Positions 1-8,387 of a DNA stretch of 64,000 nt are shown here, piece after piece (within the stretch, counting starts at the first letter, position 1; each line of letters starts with the position of its first letter). The translations under genes and the position numbers were made by a program. Source of the DNA: a virus; IMG/VR virus record IMGVR_UViG_3300043570_001980, positions 1 through 64,000 of that record; one strand, written 5' to 3'. The notes below the pieces were generated by a model, which was given only the letters and a program-made list of their open reading frames with translations, ran no database searches and was not told the origin of the DNA.

Positions 1-2
1 TA

Positions 3-737
3 GACGCATGGCGCATACAACAAAACCGCTGGCGCTGGAAACAAAGTCATACCAATGTTGTTCGTAGAGTATTAGGTCATGCCAAGCGTGGCACTAGAGT
101 TGTATATGTCGCAGGCAATCACGATGAATTCCTAAGACCCATGATACCATATGGGTTTTCTTTTGGTCTAATAGAAATACACAATCAAACGGAGCACATA
201 GGTGCTGATGGTAAGCACTACTTAGTTGTCCACGGTGACTTGTTTGATGGCATCACTAGACTTGCACCATGGATAGCGTTCTTAGGAGATAAAGCATATG
301 ACTTTGTTCTTGGCCTCAACAATAAATTTAATTGGATTCGTCGCCGCATGGGTTTTGGGTACTTTAGCCTTAGCAGGTATCTTAAGTACAAGGTTAAAAA
401 AGCAGTAGACTTTGTGTTCAAGTTTGAAGAGAACTTGGCCAACTACTGTAAGAAGCGAGGCTTTGATGGAGTCATATGCGGACACATACACCATGCAGAA
501 ATAAAAGAAATCAACGGTGTCGCATACATGAATGATGGCGACTGGGTTGAATCATGCACAGCACTTGTAGAACACTGGGATGGCCGTTGGGAAATAGTTA
601 CTTGGACTCGGGAGAAGGACGATGTGGATACTGATAATACTGGCAGTTCATATAAACGACTCAAAAGACGTGCCGGGACGGATAGAACTGATGTTCCAAG
701 ACCAACACTCTTGCCAACAGGCATTAAGTACAATTAA
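3..737 (+). CDS. lpxH: UDP-2,3-diacylglucosamine hydrolase-like metallophosphoesterase (5' end outside window)
   Basis: The frame is open from base 3, so the gene begins left of the window; an internal ATG at 141 lies inside the conserved core and is not the start. Calcineurin-type metal motifs are visible: GNHDE (bases 114-128), HGDLFD (about 231-248) and GHIHH (about 480-494), followed by NDGDWVESCTALVEH. This set matches the LpxH/YbbF-type family that cleaves UDP-2,3-diacylglucosamine in lipid A synthesis; the family assignment is from motifs, the substrate is inferred. It stands upstream of a glycosyltransferase and PstS, consistent with an envelope-directed module. Another phosphoesterase substrate is possible. 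Confidence 0.85.
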   Translation, partial: DAWRIQQNRWRWKQSHTNVVRRVLGHAKRGTRVVYVAGNHDEFLRPMIPYGFSFGLIEIHNQTEHIGADGKHYLVVHGDLFDGITRLAPWIAFLGDKAYDFVLGLNNKFNWIRRRMGFGYFSLSRYLKYKVKKAVDFVFKFEENLANYCKKRGFDGVICGHIHHAEIKEINGVAYMNDGDWVESCTALVEHWDGRWEIVTWTREKDDVDTDNTGSSYKRLKRRAGTDRTDVPRPTLLPTGIKYN

Positions 738-776
738 GTACAAATTAAAGTTTGAAAATTTTAAGGTGGTAGCAGA

Positions 777-1493
777 ATGCAAAAAACAATAAGTGATAAA
801 ATAACTATCGTAGTACCTTGCAAGAATGAAGAAAATTACATTCATCATTTGCTAGACTCTCTGCGAGCACAAAATATTAGCACAACCAGAATCATCATTG
901 CTGATTGTTCTACTGATAACACTAGACAAGTTATACAAGATAACAGCTCGGGATTGAACGTTGAAATCATTGATGGTGGCCCTGTTAGTTTTGCCAAGAA
1001 CAACGGAGCACGATTGGTTACCACACCCTACATCTTGTTTATTGATGCTGATGTTCGCTTTTTTAAAAATACTGTGATTCAAGATGCGGTTGACAAAATT
1101 CAATCAAAAAACTTGGACCTGGTTGGACTAAACATCAAATGTTATGATCGTGACATGCGAGCCATGGTTGGATTTGCTCTTTTTAACACCATAAATCACA
1201 CATTGAAATTTTTCTCACCTTTTGCAGTTGGAGCATTCATGCTGACACGCAAAGATAAATTTGACGAGTTTGGTGGATTTCCTGAACAGTTTGCAACCTC
1301 TGAGGATTACTTTTTGTCAAGAAAGTATAGTCCTCGAAAGTTTAAAATTGTTCGACATTACTTTGGGCAGGATAGTCGTAGATTTAAAAAGATGGGATAT
1401 CTTGGAATGGGCAAGTATCTAATCAAGAACTTTATCAACCGCAACAACAAGAAATACTGGGACAGTTTAGATTCATCCAAATATTGGTCATAA
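777..1493 (+). CDS. Family 2 glycosyltransferase
   Basis: This 238-residue GT-A fold protein opens with ITIVVPCKNEENYI (residues 9-22), a typical nucleotide-sugar binding start, and has the metal-binding DAD at residues 90-92 after YILFI. A later ED pair in ATSEDYF fits the catalytic base region of GT2 enzymes. It would transfer a sugar from a nucleotide-sugar donor; acceptor unknown. ATG 777 is preceded by an AAGGTGG ribosome site. No membrane segment is clear. It sits between an LpxH-like hydrolase and PstS, so surface glycan modification is a reasonable inference. Confidence 0.85.
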   Translation: MQKTISDKITIVVPCKNEENYIHHLLDSLRAQNISTTRIIIADCSTDNTRQVIQDNSSGLNVEIIDGGPVSFAKNNGARLVTTPYILFIDADVRFFKNTVIQDAVDKIQSKNLDLVGLNIKCYDRDMRAMVGFALFNTINHTLKFFSPFAVGAFMLTRKDKFDEFGGFPEQFATSEDYFLSRKYSPRKFKIVRHYFGQDSRRFKKMGYLGMGKYLIKNFINRNNKKYWDSLDSSKYWS

Positions 1494-1524
1494 TTTTGTA
1501 ATAAAATTGTAATATTATTCTCCT

Positions 1525-1530
1525 TAAATA
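1525..1530 (+). promoter_or_regulatory. Late-type promoter box upstream of pstS
   Basis: TTAAATA resembles the T4 late -10 box. It is followed by a short CTTGT/ACAAG hairpin and an AAGGAG ribosome site before the GTG at 1556. There is no sigma70 -35 at the proper distance. Confidence 0.5.
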
Positions 1531-1555
1531 ATCTTGTCACAACAAGGAGAACTCA

Positions 1556-2557
1556 GTGAACAAACTACTAGCAATTTTATTAGCCGCAGTAACTTTATCA
1601 GCACAAGCAGACATCACAGGTGCTGGCGCAACATTTCCATTCCCAATCTATGCCAAGTGGGCCGAAGGATATAAGAAAACCACAGGCACTAGTTTAAACT
1701 ATCAGAGTATTGGTAGTTCGGGCGGCATCAGACAGATCAATGCCAAGACCGTGGACTTTGGAGCAACTGATGCCCCAGTAAGCGGTGAGAACTTGGACAA
1801 GATGGGACAAGTTCAGTTTCCTGCTATCATTGGCGGAACAGTTCCTGTTGTAAACTTAGACGGATTCAAGCCAGGTGAACTACGCATCACTGGTACAGTT
1901 ATGGCAGAAGTGTTCTTGGGCAACATTGCCAAGTGGAATGATCCTAAATTAACAGCATTGAATCCAGGTAAACAGTTACCCGATCAACCTATCACCATTG
2001 TACATCGTGCTGATGGGTCAGGTACAACATTTAACTGGACAGACTATCTTGCCACAGTTAGCCCTGAGTGGTTACAGCGTGTGGGTCGTGGTGCCGCAGT
2101 CAAGTGGCCGGCGGCTACAGCAGTTGGTGGCAAAGGTAATGAAGGCGTTGCTGCCAATGTGAACAGAATCAAAGGTTCAATTGGCTATGTAGAGTATGCG
2201 TATGTTAAGAAAAACAACATGACATTCCTACAACTACAGAACAAATCAGGCCGGTATGTTAGTCCAGATGACCTAACATTTGCCGCAGCCGCAGACGGTG
2301 CTGATTGGTTTAGTGTTCCTGGTATGGGGTTGAGTATTGTGGATCAACGTAATCCCAATGCTTGGCCTGTCAGTTCAGCTAGTTTCATCATCATGTACAA
2401 AGAACCGAAGAGCAAAGCCACCAGTGACGAAGTACTAAAGTTCTTTGATTGGGCATTTAAGAATGGTAAGAAAGATGCCGCTGATTTGGACTATGTGGCA
2501 TTGCCAGACAGTTTAACCAAGCAGATCCGTGAGCGTGTGTGGACACAGATTAAATAA
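1556..2557 (+). CDS. pstS: Periplasmic phosphate-binding protein PstS
   Basis: This is the substrate-binding component of the Pst phosphate ABC transporter. A signal peptide (about residues 1-18, cut after AQA) is followed by the PstS core: GAGATFPFPIY (22-32), SIGSSGG (51-57), DFGATDAP (67-74) and RADGSGTTF (151-159), all phosphate-contact regions in the family. At 333 residues it is full length. The start is GTG 1556 with an AAGGAG site about 8 nt upstream. No other Pst genes are nearby, so the protein would have to feed the host PstCAB. Phage-borne PstS is known from marine T4-type phages. A strong terminator follows. Confidence 0.95.
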   Translation: MNKLLAILLAAVTLSAQADITGAGATFPFPIYAKWAEGYKKTTGTSLNYQSIGSSGGIRQINAKTVDFGATDAPVSGENLDKMGQVQFPAIIGGTVPVVNLDGFKPGELRITGTVMAEVFLGNIAKWNDPKLTALNPGKQLPDQPITIVHRADGSGTTFNWTDYLATVSPEWLQRVGRGAAVKWPAATAVGGKGNEGVAANVNRIKGSIGYVEYAYVKKNNMTFLQLQNKSGRYVSPDDLTFAAAADGADWFSVPGMGLSIVDQRNPNAWPVSSASFIIMYKEPKSKATSDEVLKFFDWAFKNGKKDAADLDYVALPDSLTKQIRERVWTQIK

Positions 2558-2602
2558 ACCGCGTACAAAATAGAGTACGGCTAGAACTCGTAACTGGCAC
2601 TG

Positions 2603-2624
2603 AGCCCCGAAAGGGGCTTTTTTA
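2603..2624 (+). terminator. Rho-independent terminator after pstS
   Basis: AGCCCC, loop GAAA, GGGGCT, then a run of six T. It lies 46 nt after the pstS stop. Confidence 0.9.
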
Positions 2625-2653
2625 TACCCACTAAACTGTTGATTTATAACAAA

Positions 2654-2659
2654 TAAATA
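2654..2659 (+). promoter_or_regulatory. Late-type promoter box
   Basis: AATAAATA in the short gap after the pstS terminator, about 29 nt before the ATG at 2688. A new transcript is needed here because a terminator precedes it. Confidence 0.5.
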
Positions 2660-2687
2660 CGGAGACAATAACAACTATAAGGTGAGT

Positions 2688-3911
2688 ATGATGAAAAAAA
2701 TTGCCCTGGGCCTGGCTAGCCTGGTGCTCGTGGTCACTGCCACTGCCACGGCACAAACAACTACTACATCCAGTTCTGCTGGTGGAACAACCACCGGCAC
2801 AAGTACACTTATTAATCAAGGTACCTACGACTCCAAGACTCTAGTTGATACTAACAGTACATCAAACAGTACCAGCACAGTAACATCAAACAGCAATACC
2901 AATAGCAACAGCACTAGCACCAGCGCAGCCACGGTCAACAGCACCAGTGTTAACACCAACAACAATAACAACGTTAGCACCAGTGTCAACACCAACAACA
3001 ACATTAATTCAGGTACCAGCACAATTAATAACAATAATGTCAACTCCGGTACAATGACATACAACAATAACAACAACAATGTTAATAGCGGTACAATGAC
3101 TTACAATAACAACAATGCAAGCACCAGTTCAAGTACTAATGTTAATACCAATAACAATATCAACACTGGTGATATGACTTATAGAAATATTAATACTTCA
3201 ACTAGTACTAGCACAGCAACTAACAATAATAACAACGTCAACACCGGTGATATGACGTATAGAAACATTAATAACAGTACAAGTACTGCCACCAACAACA
3301 ATAATAACGTTAGTACAAGCACTTCTACTAACAATAATGTAAACACTGGTGATATGACCAATCGTAATATCAGTACTTCAACCAGCGCAATCACAGCTAC
3401 CAATAATAATATTAATCAAAACAGTTCTGTGAATACAAATATTCAGCAAGGCGAGGTAACCAATACTAATATTAATAAAACTGAAATTACGCAACGAGTG
3501 ATTCAACCTCCTCCTACTGCGGTAGCACCTGCCATGCTGAGTGGCGGCAACGCTGATTTATGTTCAACAGGTAGTTCAGGCTCTGTACAGACACAGGTAT
3601 TTGGTGTAAGTTCGGGTGGCACAGTTAGAGATATGAATTGCGAACGATTGAAGTTATCTAAAACCTTGTATGACATGGGCATGAAGGTTGCGGCGGTTGC
3701 TACCATGTGCCAAGACCGTAGAGTGTTTGATGCTATGTTGGCCGCAGGCACCCCTTGCCCATACGAAGGCAAGATTGGTGAACAAGCACGAGCACAGTGG
3801 GAAGCAAATCCAGACAAGATTCCAAAGTTGGATGAGGTAAAAATAGATGACACTTATAAGAAAGTTGGCATTGGCGCTATCCTTGGCGTTGTTGTCCGCA
3901 AGTTATTCTAA
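2688..3911 (+). CDS. Secreted Asn/Thr/Ser-rich repeat protein with a Cys-containing C-terminal domain
   Basis: A signal peptide (MMKKIALGLASLVLVVTATATAQ) leads into about 240 residues made almost only of N, T, S, V and G, with recurring units such as NNNVNTGDMTYRN and VNSGTMTYN. A globular tail of about 120 residues follows, with Cys at NADLCSTG, DMNCERLKLS, TMCQDRRVF and GTPCPYEG. The tail resembles one recalled from hypothetical proteins of other T4-type phages of open water; function unknown. GTG 2682 is possible but ATG 2688 sits better behind the AAGG site. The composition is prion-like, so an extended or amyloid-like surface fibre is conceivable (inference). Its 3' end overlaps the next gene by 65 nt. 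Confidence 0.8.
   Translation: MMKKIALGLASLVLVVTATATAQTTTTSSSAGGTTTGTSTLINQGTYDSKTLVDTNSTSNSTSTVTSNSNTNSNSTSTSAATVNSTSVNTNNNNNVSTSVNTNNNINSGTSTINNNNVNSGTMTYNNNNNNVNSGTMTYNNNNASTSSSTNVNTNNNINTGDMTYRNINTSTSTSTATNNNNNVNTGDMTYRNINNSTSTATNNNNNVSTSTSTNNNVNTGDMTNRNISTSTSAITATNNNINQNSSVNTNIQQGEVTNTNINKTEITQRVIQPPPTAVAPAMLSGGNADLCSTGSSGSVQTQVFGVSSGGTVRDMNCERLKLSKTLYDMGMKVAAVATMCQDRRVFDAMLAAGTPCPYEGKIGEQARAQWEANPDKIPKLDEVKIDDTYKKVGIGAILGVVVRKLF
2870..3480 (+). repeat. Degenerate coding repeat region (Asn/Thr/Ser units)
   Basis: Short imperfect units rich in AAC, AAT, AGT and ACT codons repeat through the middle of the preceding gene. Three copies of an NTGDMT-type unit start near 3165, 3240 and 3343, and two SGTMTYNN units near 3044 and 3089. 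Confidence 0.8.
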
Positions 3912-6213
3912 CAGTCAAGATATATCCACTACAGGTAATTTAATAAATTACAGTACTTCACCTACGGGTACAACCAGTACCTGGAACAATGGCGTGTATG
4001 TTAATCAACTGTGCTTTTATGCCGGTGAACCAGGCAACTGTGGACCAAACCCTAGTATTAGACCAGGCGGCTACATCAATTTCAGTTATGGCACCGCAGA
4101 CCTGAATCAGGTCATTAACATAAACACAGCATTATCTGCGGGCGGAGCAGGTGTGCAACTTTCTGGATTTAACTACAGCTTCATGGCCAAGAACGGCAAT
4201 GGATGGGACGATGCTAGACAGGATTATCTTGCCGCTTATGTCAAGTTGTATGGTTCAGGTGGCAACTTAATAGCAAACTATGATTACTCTGCGGCAACTA
4301 ATAACAAATACAACTGGACTACTTTTAATTTCAACGAGACATTTGCTACATCTTACATTGCATCAACACTAAGCACAGCACAAGTAGGTATGGTGGGCAG
4401 AGATAATAATTTCTGGGCAGGCAATTATGGTCCAGAAGTTATGAATGTTGATTTTCGTTTAAAATACAAAGTAGATCCGTGTGCTACCAATCCTGCTTAT
4501 AGTTCAACATGTGCTGGCTTCAGCAGTATTCTTAATACCAATAATTTGTTAGATTCAACTCAAGGTGGATCAAGTCTAAATCAAGCGTTTGCAATCAACA
4601 CCGCATTGCAGAATGCCGGAGTTGGGGCAACCATACATGGATTCAACTACGGGTTCAACTGGAGAGTTGGGCAAGGTTTTTCAGGATGTACTGCTTGGAA
4701 TCAAGATGGGTCGTGTAGTTGGACCATGAACATACCTGCGTATGCTAATGCCACAGTCTCACTTACAAACAGTGGCAACCAGTCTATACAATCAAAGACT
4801 TACAGTTTTACGGGTGATGGCACCAGTGGATCGGTTAGTGACAAATATTTGTTGCCAGTTAGTATGAATCAATCCATGTTGGGTACAGGTAGAATTGTAG
4901 GGTCAGCATCAGGCACCGGTTCTTCTGTGGAAGGTGCATGGGCAACAATGATTTATACTGCTGATCCTTGTGTTGCTAATCCCTTATATAGTACTAATTG
5001 TAAGGGCTATGCTTATGCTATGGCTAAACAATCCATGGCTAATAATACAACTTCAAACAATATGATGGGCACTGATGGTGCACCATTCATAGACCCAACA
5101 ACTGGTACACAGTCTGACCCCACGCGACCTCCACCTCCACCGGGCACTGAAGGAGCTGCCGGATCCCCGCCGGGAAGTCAGCCACCACCAGGTTCAGAGC
5201 CCCCACCTGGAAGTCAGCCTCCTCCGGGTAGTCCACCACCGCCAGGAACAACACAAACTGCTTCTAATAATCCAGCAGGTCCACCGCCTGCAAATCAACC
5301 TCCTCCACCAAGTGGCGGCAGTAGTCAACCCCGAGCAGGTGAAGTTAAAACAGCCGGTGATAACAAAAGCACATCATCTTCGCCGGTATCATTAAGTTCC
5401 GTAATGAGTATGATTAGTAGTAATCAAGCTAGAATAGGCAATGAAGCAAAAGCAGTTGTTCAGGCCGCCGAAGCACAGGCTACTCAATCTGCTACATCTG
5501 CACAGCAACAAGCAGAAGCAGTAGCTGGTTCCGCAGTTGCACAAAGTATGGCTAGTAGTTCAACAGTAACAGGTGCATCATCGGGTACCACAACTAGAAC
5601 AGCAACTCAAACTCAAGTCAGTGCATTTTCATTACCAACAGGTCAAGCTTCTACTGCCACAAGTATAGAAGCAATACGCCCGCCAACGCAAGCAACCACA
5701 ACTGAAACTGTTCAAAGTACTGGTACAGGATTATCGGCACTTACTACAACATATCAATTCAGCTCTATTTCAGCACCTTCTACTAGTGCATTTTCAGCAG
5801 TTGAATCATCATTAACCAACTTTGGATTTCAGTTACCAACTGGACGATCAAATATACAAATAGAACCCGAATCAACTCCCCAAACTGAAGGTATCAAAGT
5901 AGGCGGTCGTTCACCGTTAAATGATGCTATAGAACAGCGCCCGATGTTGCCAAATGCAATTACACAAGAACAAAAGACAGACGCAGTAAACAAAAATGTT
6001 CAACCAAATGAACTAGCAGGCAGGGTAGATATAACTAGAATGGCGACACAACCTGCTGGTTATCAAGCATACTCAATGATGATGCCTGATGTGGCATTCT
6101 ATGCACCACGAGAGATTTACCGGAATCAAGTTAATGTAGACAATGCCAGAGTCTTACGTCAATTGTCTAGTGATCGATTACACCAAGACTTGGTGAACCT
6201 ACAATACAAATAA
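3847..6213 (+). CDS. Large secreted protein with duplicated DPC/NPxYS domains and a polyproline hinge
   Basis: At 788 residues this is the largest protein of the envelope block. A signal peptide (about residues 1-23, ending SNSQ) precedes two related beta-rich domains of about 190 residues, each closed by the same motif: DPCATNPAYSSTCAGF and DPCVANPLYSTNCKGY. A Pro/Gly hinge with PPPG repeats (about residues 425-490) follows, then an Ala/Thr/Ser-rich stretch, then a conserved-looking C-terminus with MMMPDVAFYAPREIYRN. CxxNPxYSxxC repeats are recalled from hypothetical T4-type phage proteins; no function is established. It starts inside the 3' end of the previous gene, which suggests translational coupling. 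A surface or virion-associated role is inferred. Confidence 0.8.
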   Translation: MTLIRKLALALSLALLSASYSNSQDISTTGNLINYSTSPTGTTSTWNNGVYVNQLCFYAGEPGNCGPNPSIRPGGYINFSYGTADLNQVININTALSAGGAGVQLSGFNYSFMAKNGNGWDDARQDYLAAYVKLYGSGGNLIANYDYSAATNNKYNWTTFNFNETFATSYIASTLSTAQVGMVGRDNNFWAGNYGPEVMNVDFRLKYKVDPCATNPAYSSTCAGFSSILNTNNLLDSTQGGSSLNQAFAINTALQNAGVGATIHGFNYGFNWRVGQGFSGCTAWNQDGSCSWTMNIPAYANATVSLTNSGNQSIQSKTYSFTGDGTSGSVSDKYLLPVSMNQSMLGTGRIVGSASGTGSSVEGAWATMIYTADPCVANPLYSTNCKGYAYAMAKQSMANNTTSNNMMGTDGAPFIDPTTGTQSDPTRPPPPPGTEGAAGSPPGSQPPPGSEPPPGSQPPPGSPPPPGTTQTASNNPAGPPPANQPPPPSGGSSQPRAGEVKTAGDNKSTSSSPVSLSSVMSMISSNQARIGNEAKAVVQAAEAQATQSATSAQQQAEAVAGSAVAQSMASSSTVTGASSGTTTRTATQTQVSAFSLPTGQASTATSIEAIRPPTQATTTETVQSTGTGLSALTTTYQFSSISAPSTSAFSAVESSLTNFGFQLPTGRSNIQIEPESTPQTEGIKVGGRSPLNDAIEQRPMLPNAITQEQKTDAVNKNVQPNELAGRVDITRMATQPAGYQAYSMMMPDVAFYAPREIYRNQVNVDNARVLRQLSSDRLHQDLVNLQYK

Positions 6214-6223
6214 GGAAACAAAA

Positions 6224-6844
6224 ATGGCAGAAGAAATAAAAAACGTAAACGCAAAGGTTGATGAACTAGAAGCAGCCGCCAAAAAGTACGCATCAAAAGA
6301 TACTGTTATAAGCATTGGCGGCTACGAGTTTACCCCAGCCAAACTAATGGTTGCAGCCACAATCGTATCATCTATACTAGGTGGACTGTATGGATCATTT
6401 GAAGTGTACAAAGACTACGTGGGCATGAAGAAAAAGATTGCTGAATATGCCGCTCCAGACCTAAGTGGATTTGACAAGCGACTGGCAGTGATCGAAGAAA
6501 ACTCTAGCAAAACCAGCGACTACACACGTGATATCAAAACTGATTTGAAGAATGATATTCGCCGTAATGAAACTGTGACCGAGCAAGTAGAACGTAGCGT
6601 TAAGAATGCACAGCGTGAAACTGAGTCAGAAATGCGTGACATGCGCAAGGCTGTGCGTGAAGACCTGGAACGTGCTAGGACCGAAGCGGCTGCAATTCGC
6701 CGAGATATGGAAAACACACGCAAAGAAATCAACAGTGAATTTACTGCGGCCCGTAGAGAAATCAATCGCGAAGTAGAAACACTAAAGAGAGAAGTCGATA
6801 GTAAAATACAAAAAGCCATGGATAATCCATTGGCCAACAAGTAA
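6224..6844 (+). CDS. Membrane-anchored coiled-coil protein
   Basis: In this 206-residue protein a single hydrophobic segment (LMVAATIVSSILGGLYGSF, about residues 41-59) is followed by a long charged heptad-like region rich in E, R, K and A that runs to the C-terminus, giving a membrane anchor plus a long coiled coil. There is no signal cleavage site. It lies 10 nt after the Pro-rich secreted protein, with AAGGAAAC as ribosome site, so it is probably in the same operon. Not recognised as a named family. Confidence 0.75.
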   Translation: MAEEIKNVNAKVDELEAAAKKYASKDTVISIGGYEFTPAKLMVAATIVSSILGGLYGSFEVYKDYVGMKKKIAEYAAPDLSGFDKRLAVIEENSSKTSDYTRDIKTDLKNDIRRNETVTEQVERSVKNAQRETESEMRDMRKAVREDLERARTEAAAIRRDMENTRKEINSEFTAARREINREVETLKREVDSKIQKAMDNPLANK

Positions 6845-6845
6845 C

Positions 6846-7010
6846 ATGTTCAACGCCATAGGCTCAATAATGTTAGCAGGTATGCTAGCCCAAGAGCCAA
6901 GGTGTGTGAAATGGACATGGACGGGCGATGTCTACAATCGCAGAGTGGTATGCCTAGAATGGTCTAAACCCCCGCCGCAACCTAAAGATAAGGATCCTAA
7001 GAAAACATGA
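6846..7010 (+). CDS. Small exported protein, 54 residues
   Basis: ATG 6846 starts 1 nt after the previous stop and the TGA overlaps the next ATG as ATGA, so the frame fits tightly in the operon. A short hydrophobic N-terminus (SIMLAGMLA) is followed by two Cys (CVKWTWTGDVYNRRVVC) and a Pro/Lys tail. It is too short for function assignment. The tight overlaps on both sides are the main evidence that it is real. Confidence 0.65.
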   Translation: MFNAIGSIMLAGMLAQEPRCVKWTWTGDVYNRRVVCLEWSKPPPQPKDKDPKKT

Positions 7011-7489
7011 TTGATCCTATCACAATTGGCATTGCGTTCACGGCCGCTCAACAATCGGTAAATTATATCAAAAAGGCCATTGCCCTAGGCAAAGATGTCA
7101 ACAGTCTATACGGTCAGTTTGCTAAGTTTTTTGAAAACAGCGACACAATTCACGCTGCCAGCATAGAGGCACAAACCAGTAAAAAAATTCTCACTGACGG
7201 ACAGATTAGAGCAATGTCTGTACAGATTGCCATGCAGAGTAAAGCCCTGCGTGATGCTGAAAAAGAACTAAAAGAAATGTTGATATGGTCTGGCAACAAA
7301 GATGTCTGGGATGAAATGATGGCCGAGCGTGTGCGTATGTACAAGGAACGTGCCAAACTACAGGCAGACATAAAAAATGCCAGGATACAAGCACAGTCCG
7401 ACATGATAGATAGACTGCTTATAGGTACAAGTTTCATGGCAATAGCGATCCCTGTTGTGCTGTTCACTTTTGCTATGATCACCAGATAA
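7007..7489 (+). CDS. Tail-anchored helical protein
   Basis: This 160-residue, mostly helical protein has a charged central region (about residues 60-130) and one C-terminal membrane segment (LLIGTSFMAIAIPVVLFTFAMI, about 136-157). It overlaps the preceding small gene as ATGA. It belongs to the group of coiled-coil membrane proteins between 6.2 and 8.05 kb. No named family was recognised. Confidence 0.75.
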   Translation: MIDPITIGIAFTAAQQSVNYIKKAIALGKDVNSLYGQFAKFFENSDTIHAASIEAQTSKKILTDGQIRAMSVQIAMQSKALRDAEKELKEMLIWSGNKDVWDEMMAERVRMYKERAKLQADIKNARIQAQSDMIDRLLIGTSFMAIAIPVVLFTFAMITR

Positions 7490-7492
7490 ATA
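7487..7492 (+). promoter_or_regulatory. Possible late-type promoter box
   Basis: GATAAATA at the end of the preceding gene, 22 nt before ATG 7515. Position fits a leadered late transcript. It also overlaps the stop codon, so chance is possible. Confidence 0.35.
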
Positions 7493-7514
7493 ATATATTA
7501 AAGAAAGACTTAAC

Positions 7515-8051
7515 ATGGCAGAAGTAAAAACATTGTCACGTTCTGAACGTGAAGCACAAATTAAAGATAGAGCAGGATGGGTCATTACTGTCATTGCACT
7601 ATTATTAGCAATTACAACCTATATGTCTAGCGGATTTAGTAGCAAGATATTAAGTAACACCATCAAAGCAAATGATACTTGGAACTTTTATCAAGCCAAG
7701 AGTATCAAACAAAGTATTGCCGAAGGACAGTTAGAAACCACCACAGATCCAAAACGCAAAGAACAACTACAAGCCAAGATTGATCGTTACGAGTCTGACC
7801 CAGCCAAAGGTGAGGGCAAGAAAGAGTTGATGGCCAAAGCATTACAGATTGAAGCCGAACGTGATGAAGCCAAGAAACATACCCCATGGTTGACGTTTGC
7901 CGCAATGGCATTCCAGTTGGCCATTGTACTACTGTCTGCTAGTATTTTAGCTGTGGACAAACGTATGTTTTGGGGCAGTATCGGCGTAAGTATTTTTGGA
8001 ACATTGCTGTTAACCCAAGGCATTTGGCTTGTTATACCACTTGTGATATAA
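7515..8051 (+). CDS. Three-helix membrane protein with a soluble helical loop
   Basis: This 178-residue protein has a membrane segment at about residues 18-38 (WVITVIALLLAITTYMSSGF), a charged helical loop (about 45-118), then two more membrane segments (about 120-140 and 148-176). The loop has heptad-like spacing of L, K and E. Last gene of the 6.2-8.05 kb membrane group. No named family recognised; a holin or envelope-remodelling role would be guesswork. Confidence 0.7.
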   Translation: MAEVKTLSRSEREAQIKDRAGWVITVIALLLAITTYMSSGFSSKILSNTIKANDTWNFYQAKSIKQSIAEGQLETTTDPKRKEQLQAKIDRYESDPAKGEGKKELMAKALQIEAERDEAKKHTPWLTFAAMAFQLAIVLLSASILAVDKRMFWGSIGVSIFGTLLLTQGIWLVIPLVI

Positions 8052-8062
8052 TCTAAAGAATT

Positions 8063-8371
8063 TTATTTTGCCGGGGGTTTTCGGGGTGTTCGAGATTTTG
8101 TAGGTGCTTTGACAGCAGCCGGTTTCTTTTTAGGCTGTTGTTTCTTAACAGTTGCTTTGGGTTTAGCTGGTACTTCTGTTGGTGCAACTGTCACTGGCAT
8201 GTCAGCAAAGCCCACGGGCACAATTTCAGCTACCGGGGTTGGAAGTTGAGCAATAGCAATGTCTGCTGTATCAACCATTGGTGCAACTTCAACCTTATAC
8301 GGTGCTTCTGTCTTTGCTTCCGCAACTGCGGGTTTCTCTAGCCCAAAAAGTTTTTTAATAAATGTAATCAT
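8063..8371 (-). CDS. Basic Ala/Pro/Lys-rich protein
   Basis: This 102-residue protein has a short amphipathic start (MITFIKKLFGLEKP), an Ala/Val/Pro/Thr-rich middle and a strongly basic tail (repeated PKKK, RTPRKPPAK). The composition resembles a histone-tail-like or nucleic-acid-binding linker protein, but no domain is recognisable. Start ATG 8371 is supported by a GGAGAATC site and a TAAATA box 17 nt upstream. Confidence 0.6.
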   Translation of the reverse strand: MITFIKKLFGLEKPAVAEAKTEAPYKVEVAPMVDTADIAIAQLPTPVAEIVPVGFADMPVTVAPTEVPAKPKATVKKQQPKKKPAAVKAPTKSRTPRKPPAK

Positions 8372-8387
8372 TTGATTCTCCTATATG

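Noticed and set aside
2825-3403. Leu/Val-rich open frames on the minus strand
   Set aside because: They are the antisense of the Asn/Thr/Ser repeats (AAC and AGC codons give Val and Leu in reverse) and have no start signals.
8138-8341. Plus-strand open frame rich in Cys, Phe and Trp
   Set aside because: Antisense of the Ala/Pro/Lys-rich minus-strand gene 8063-8371, which has a ribosome site and promoter box.
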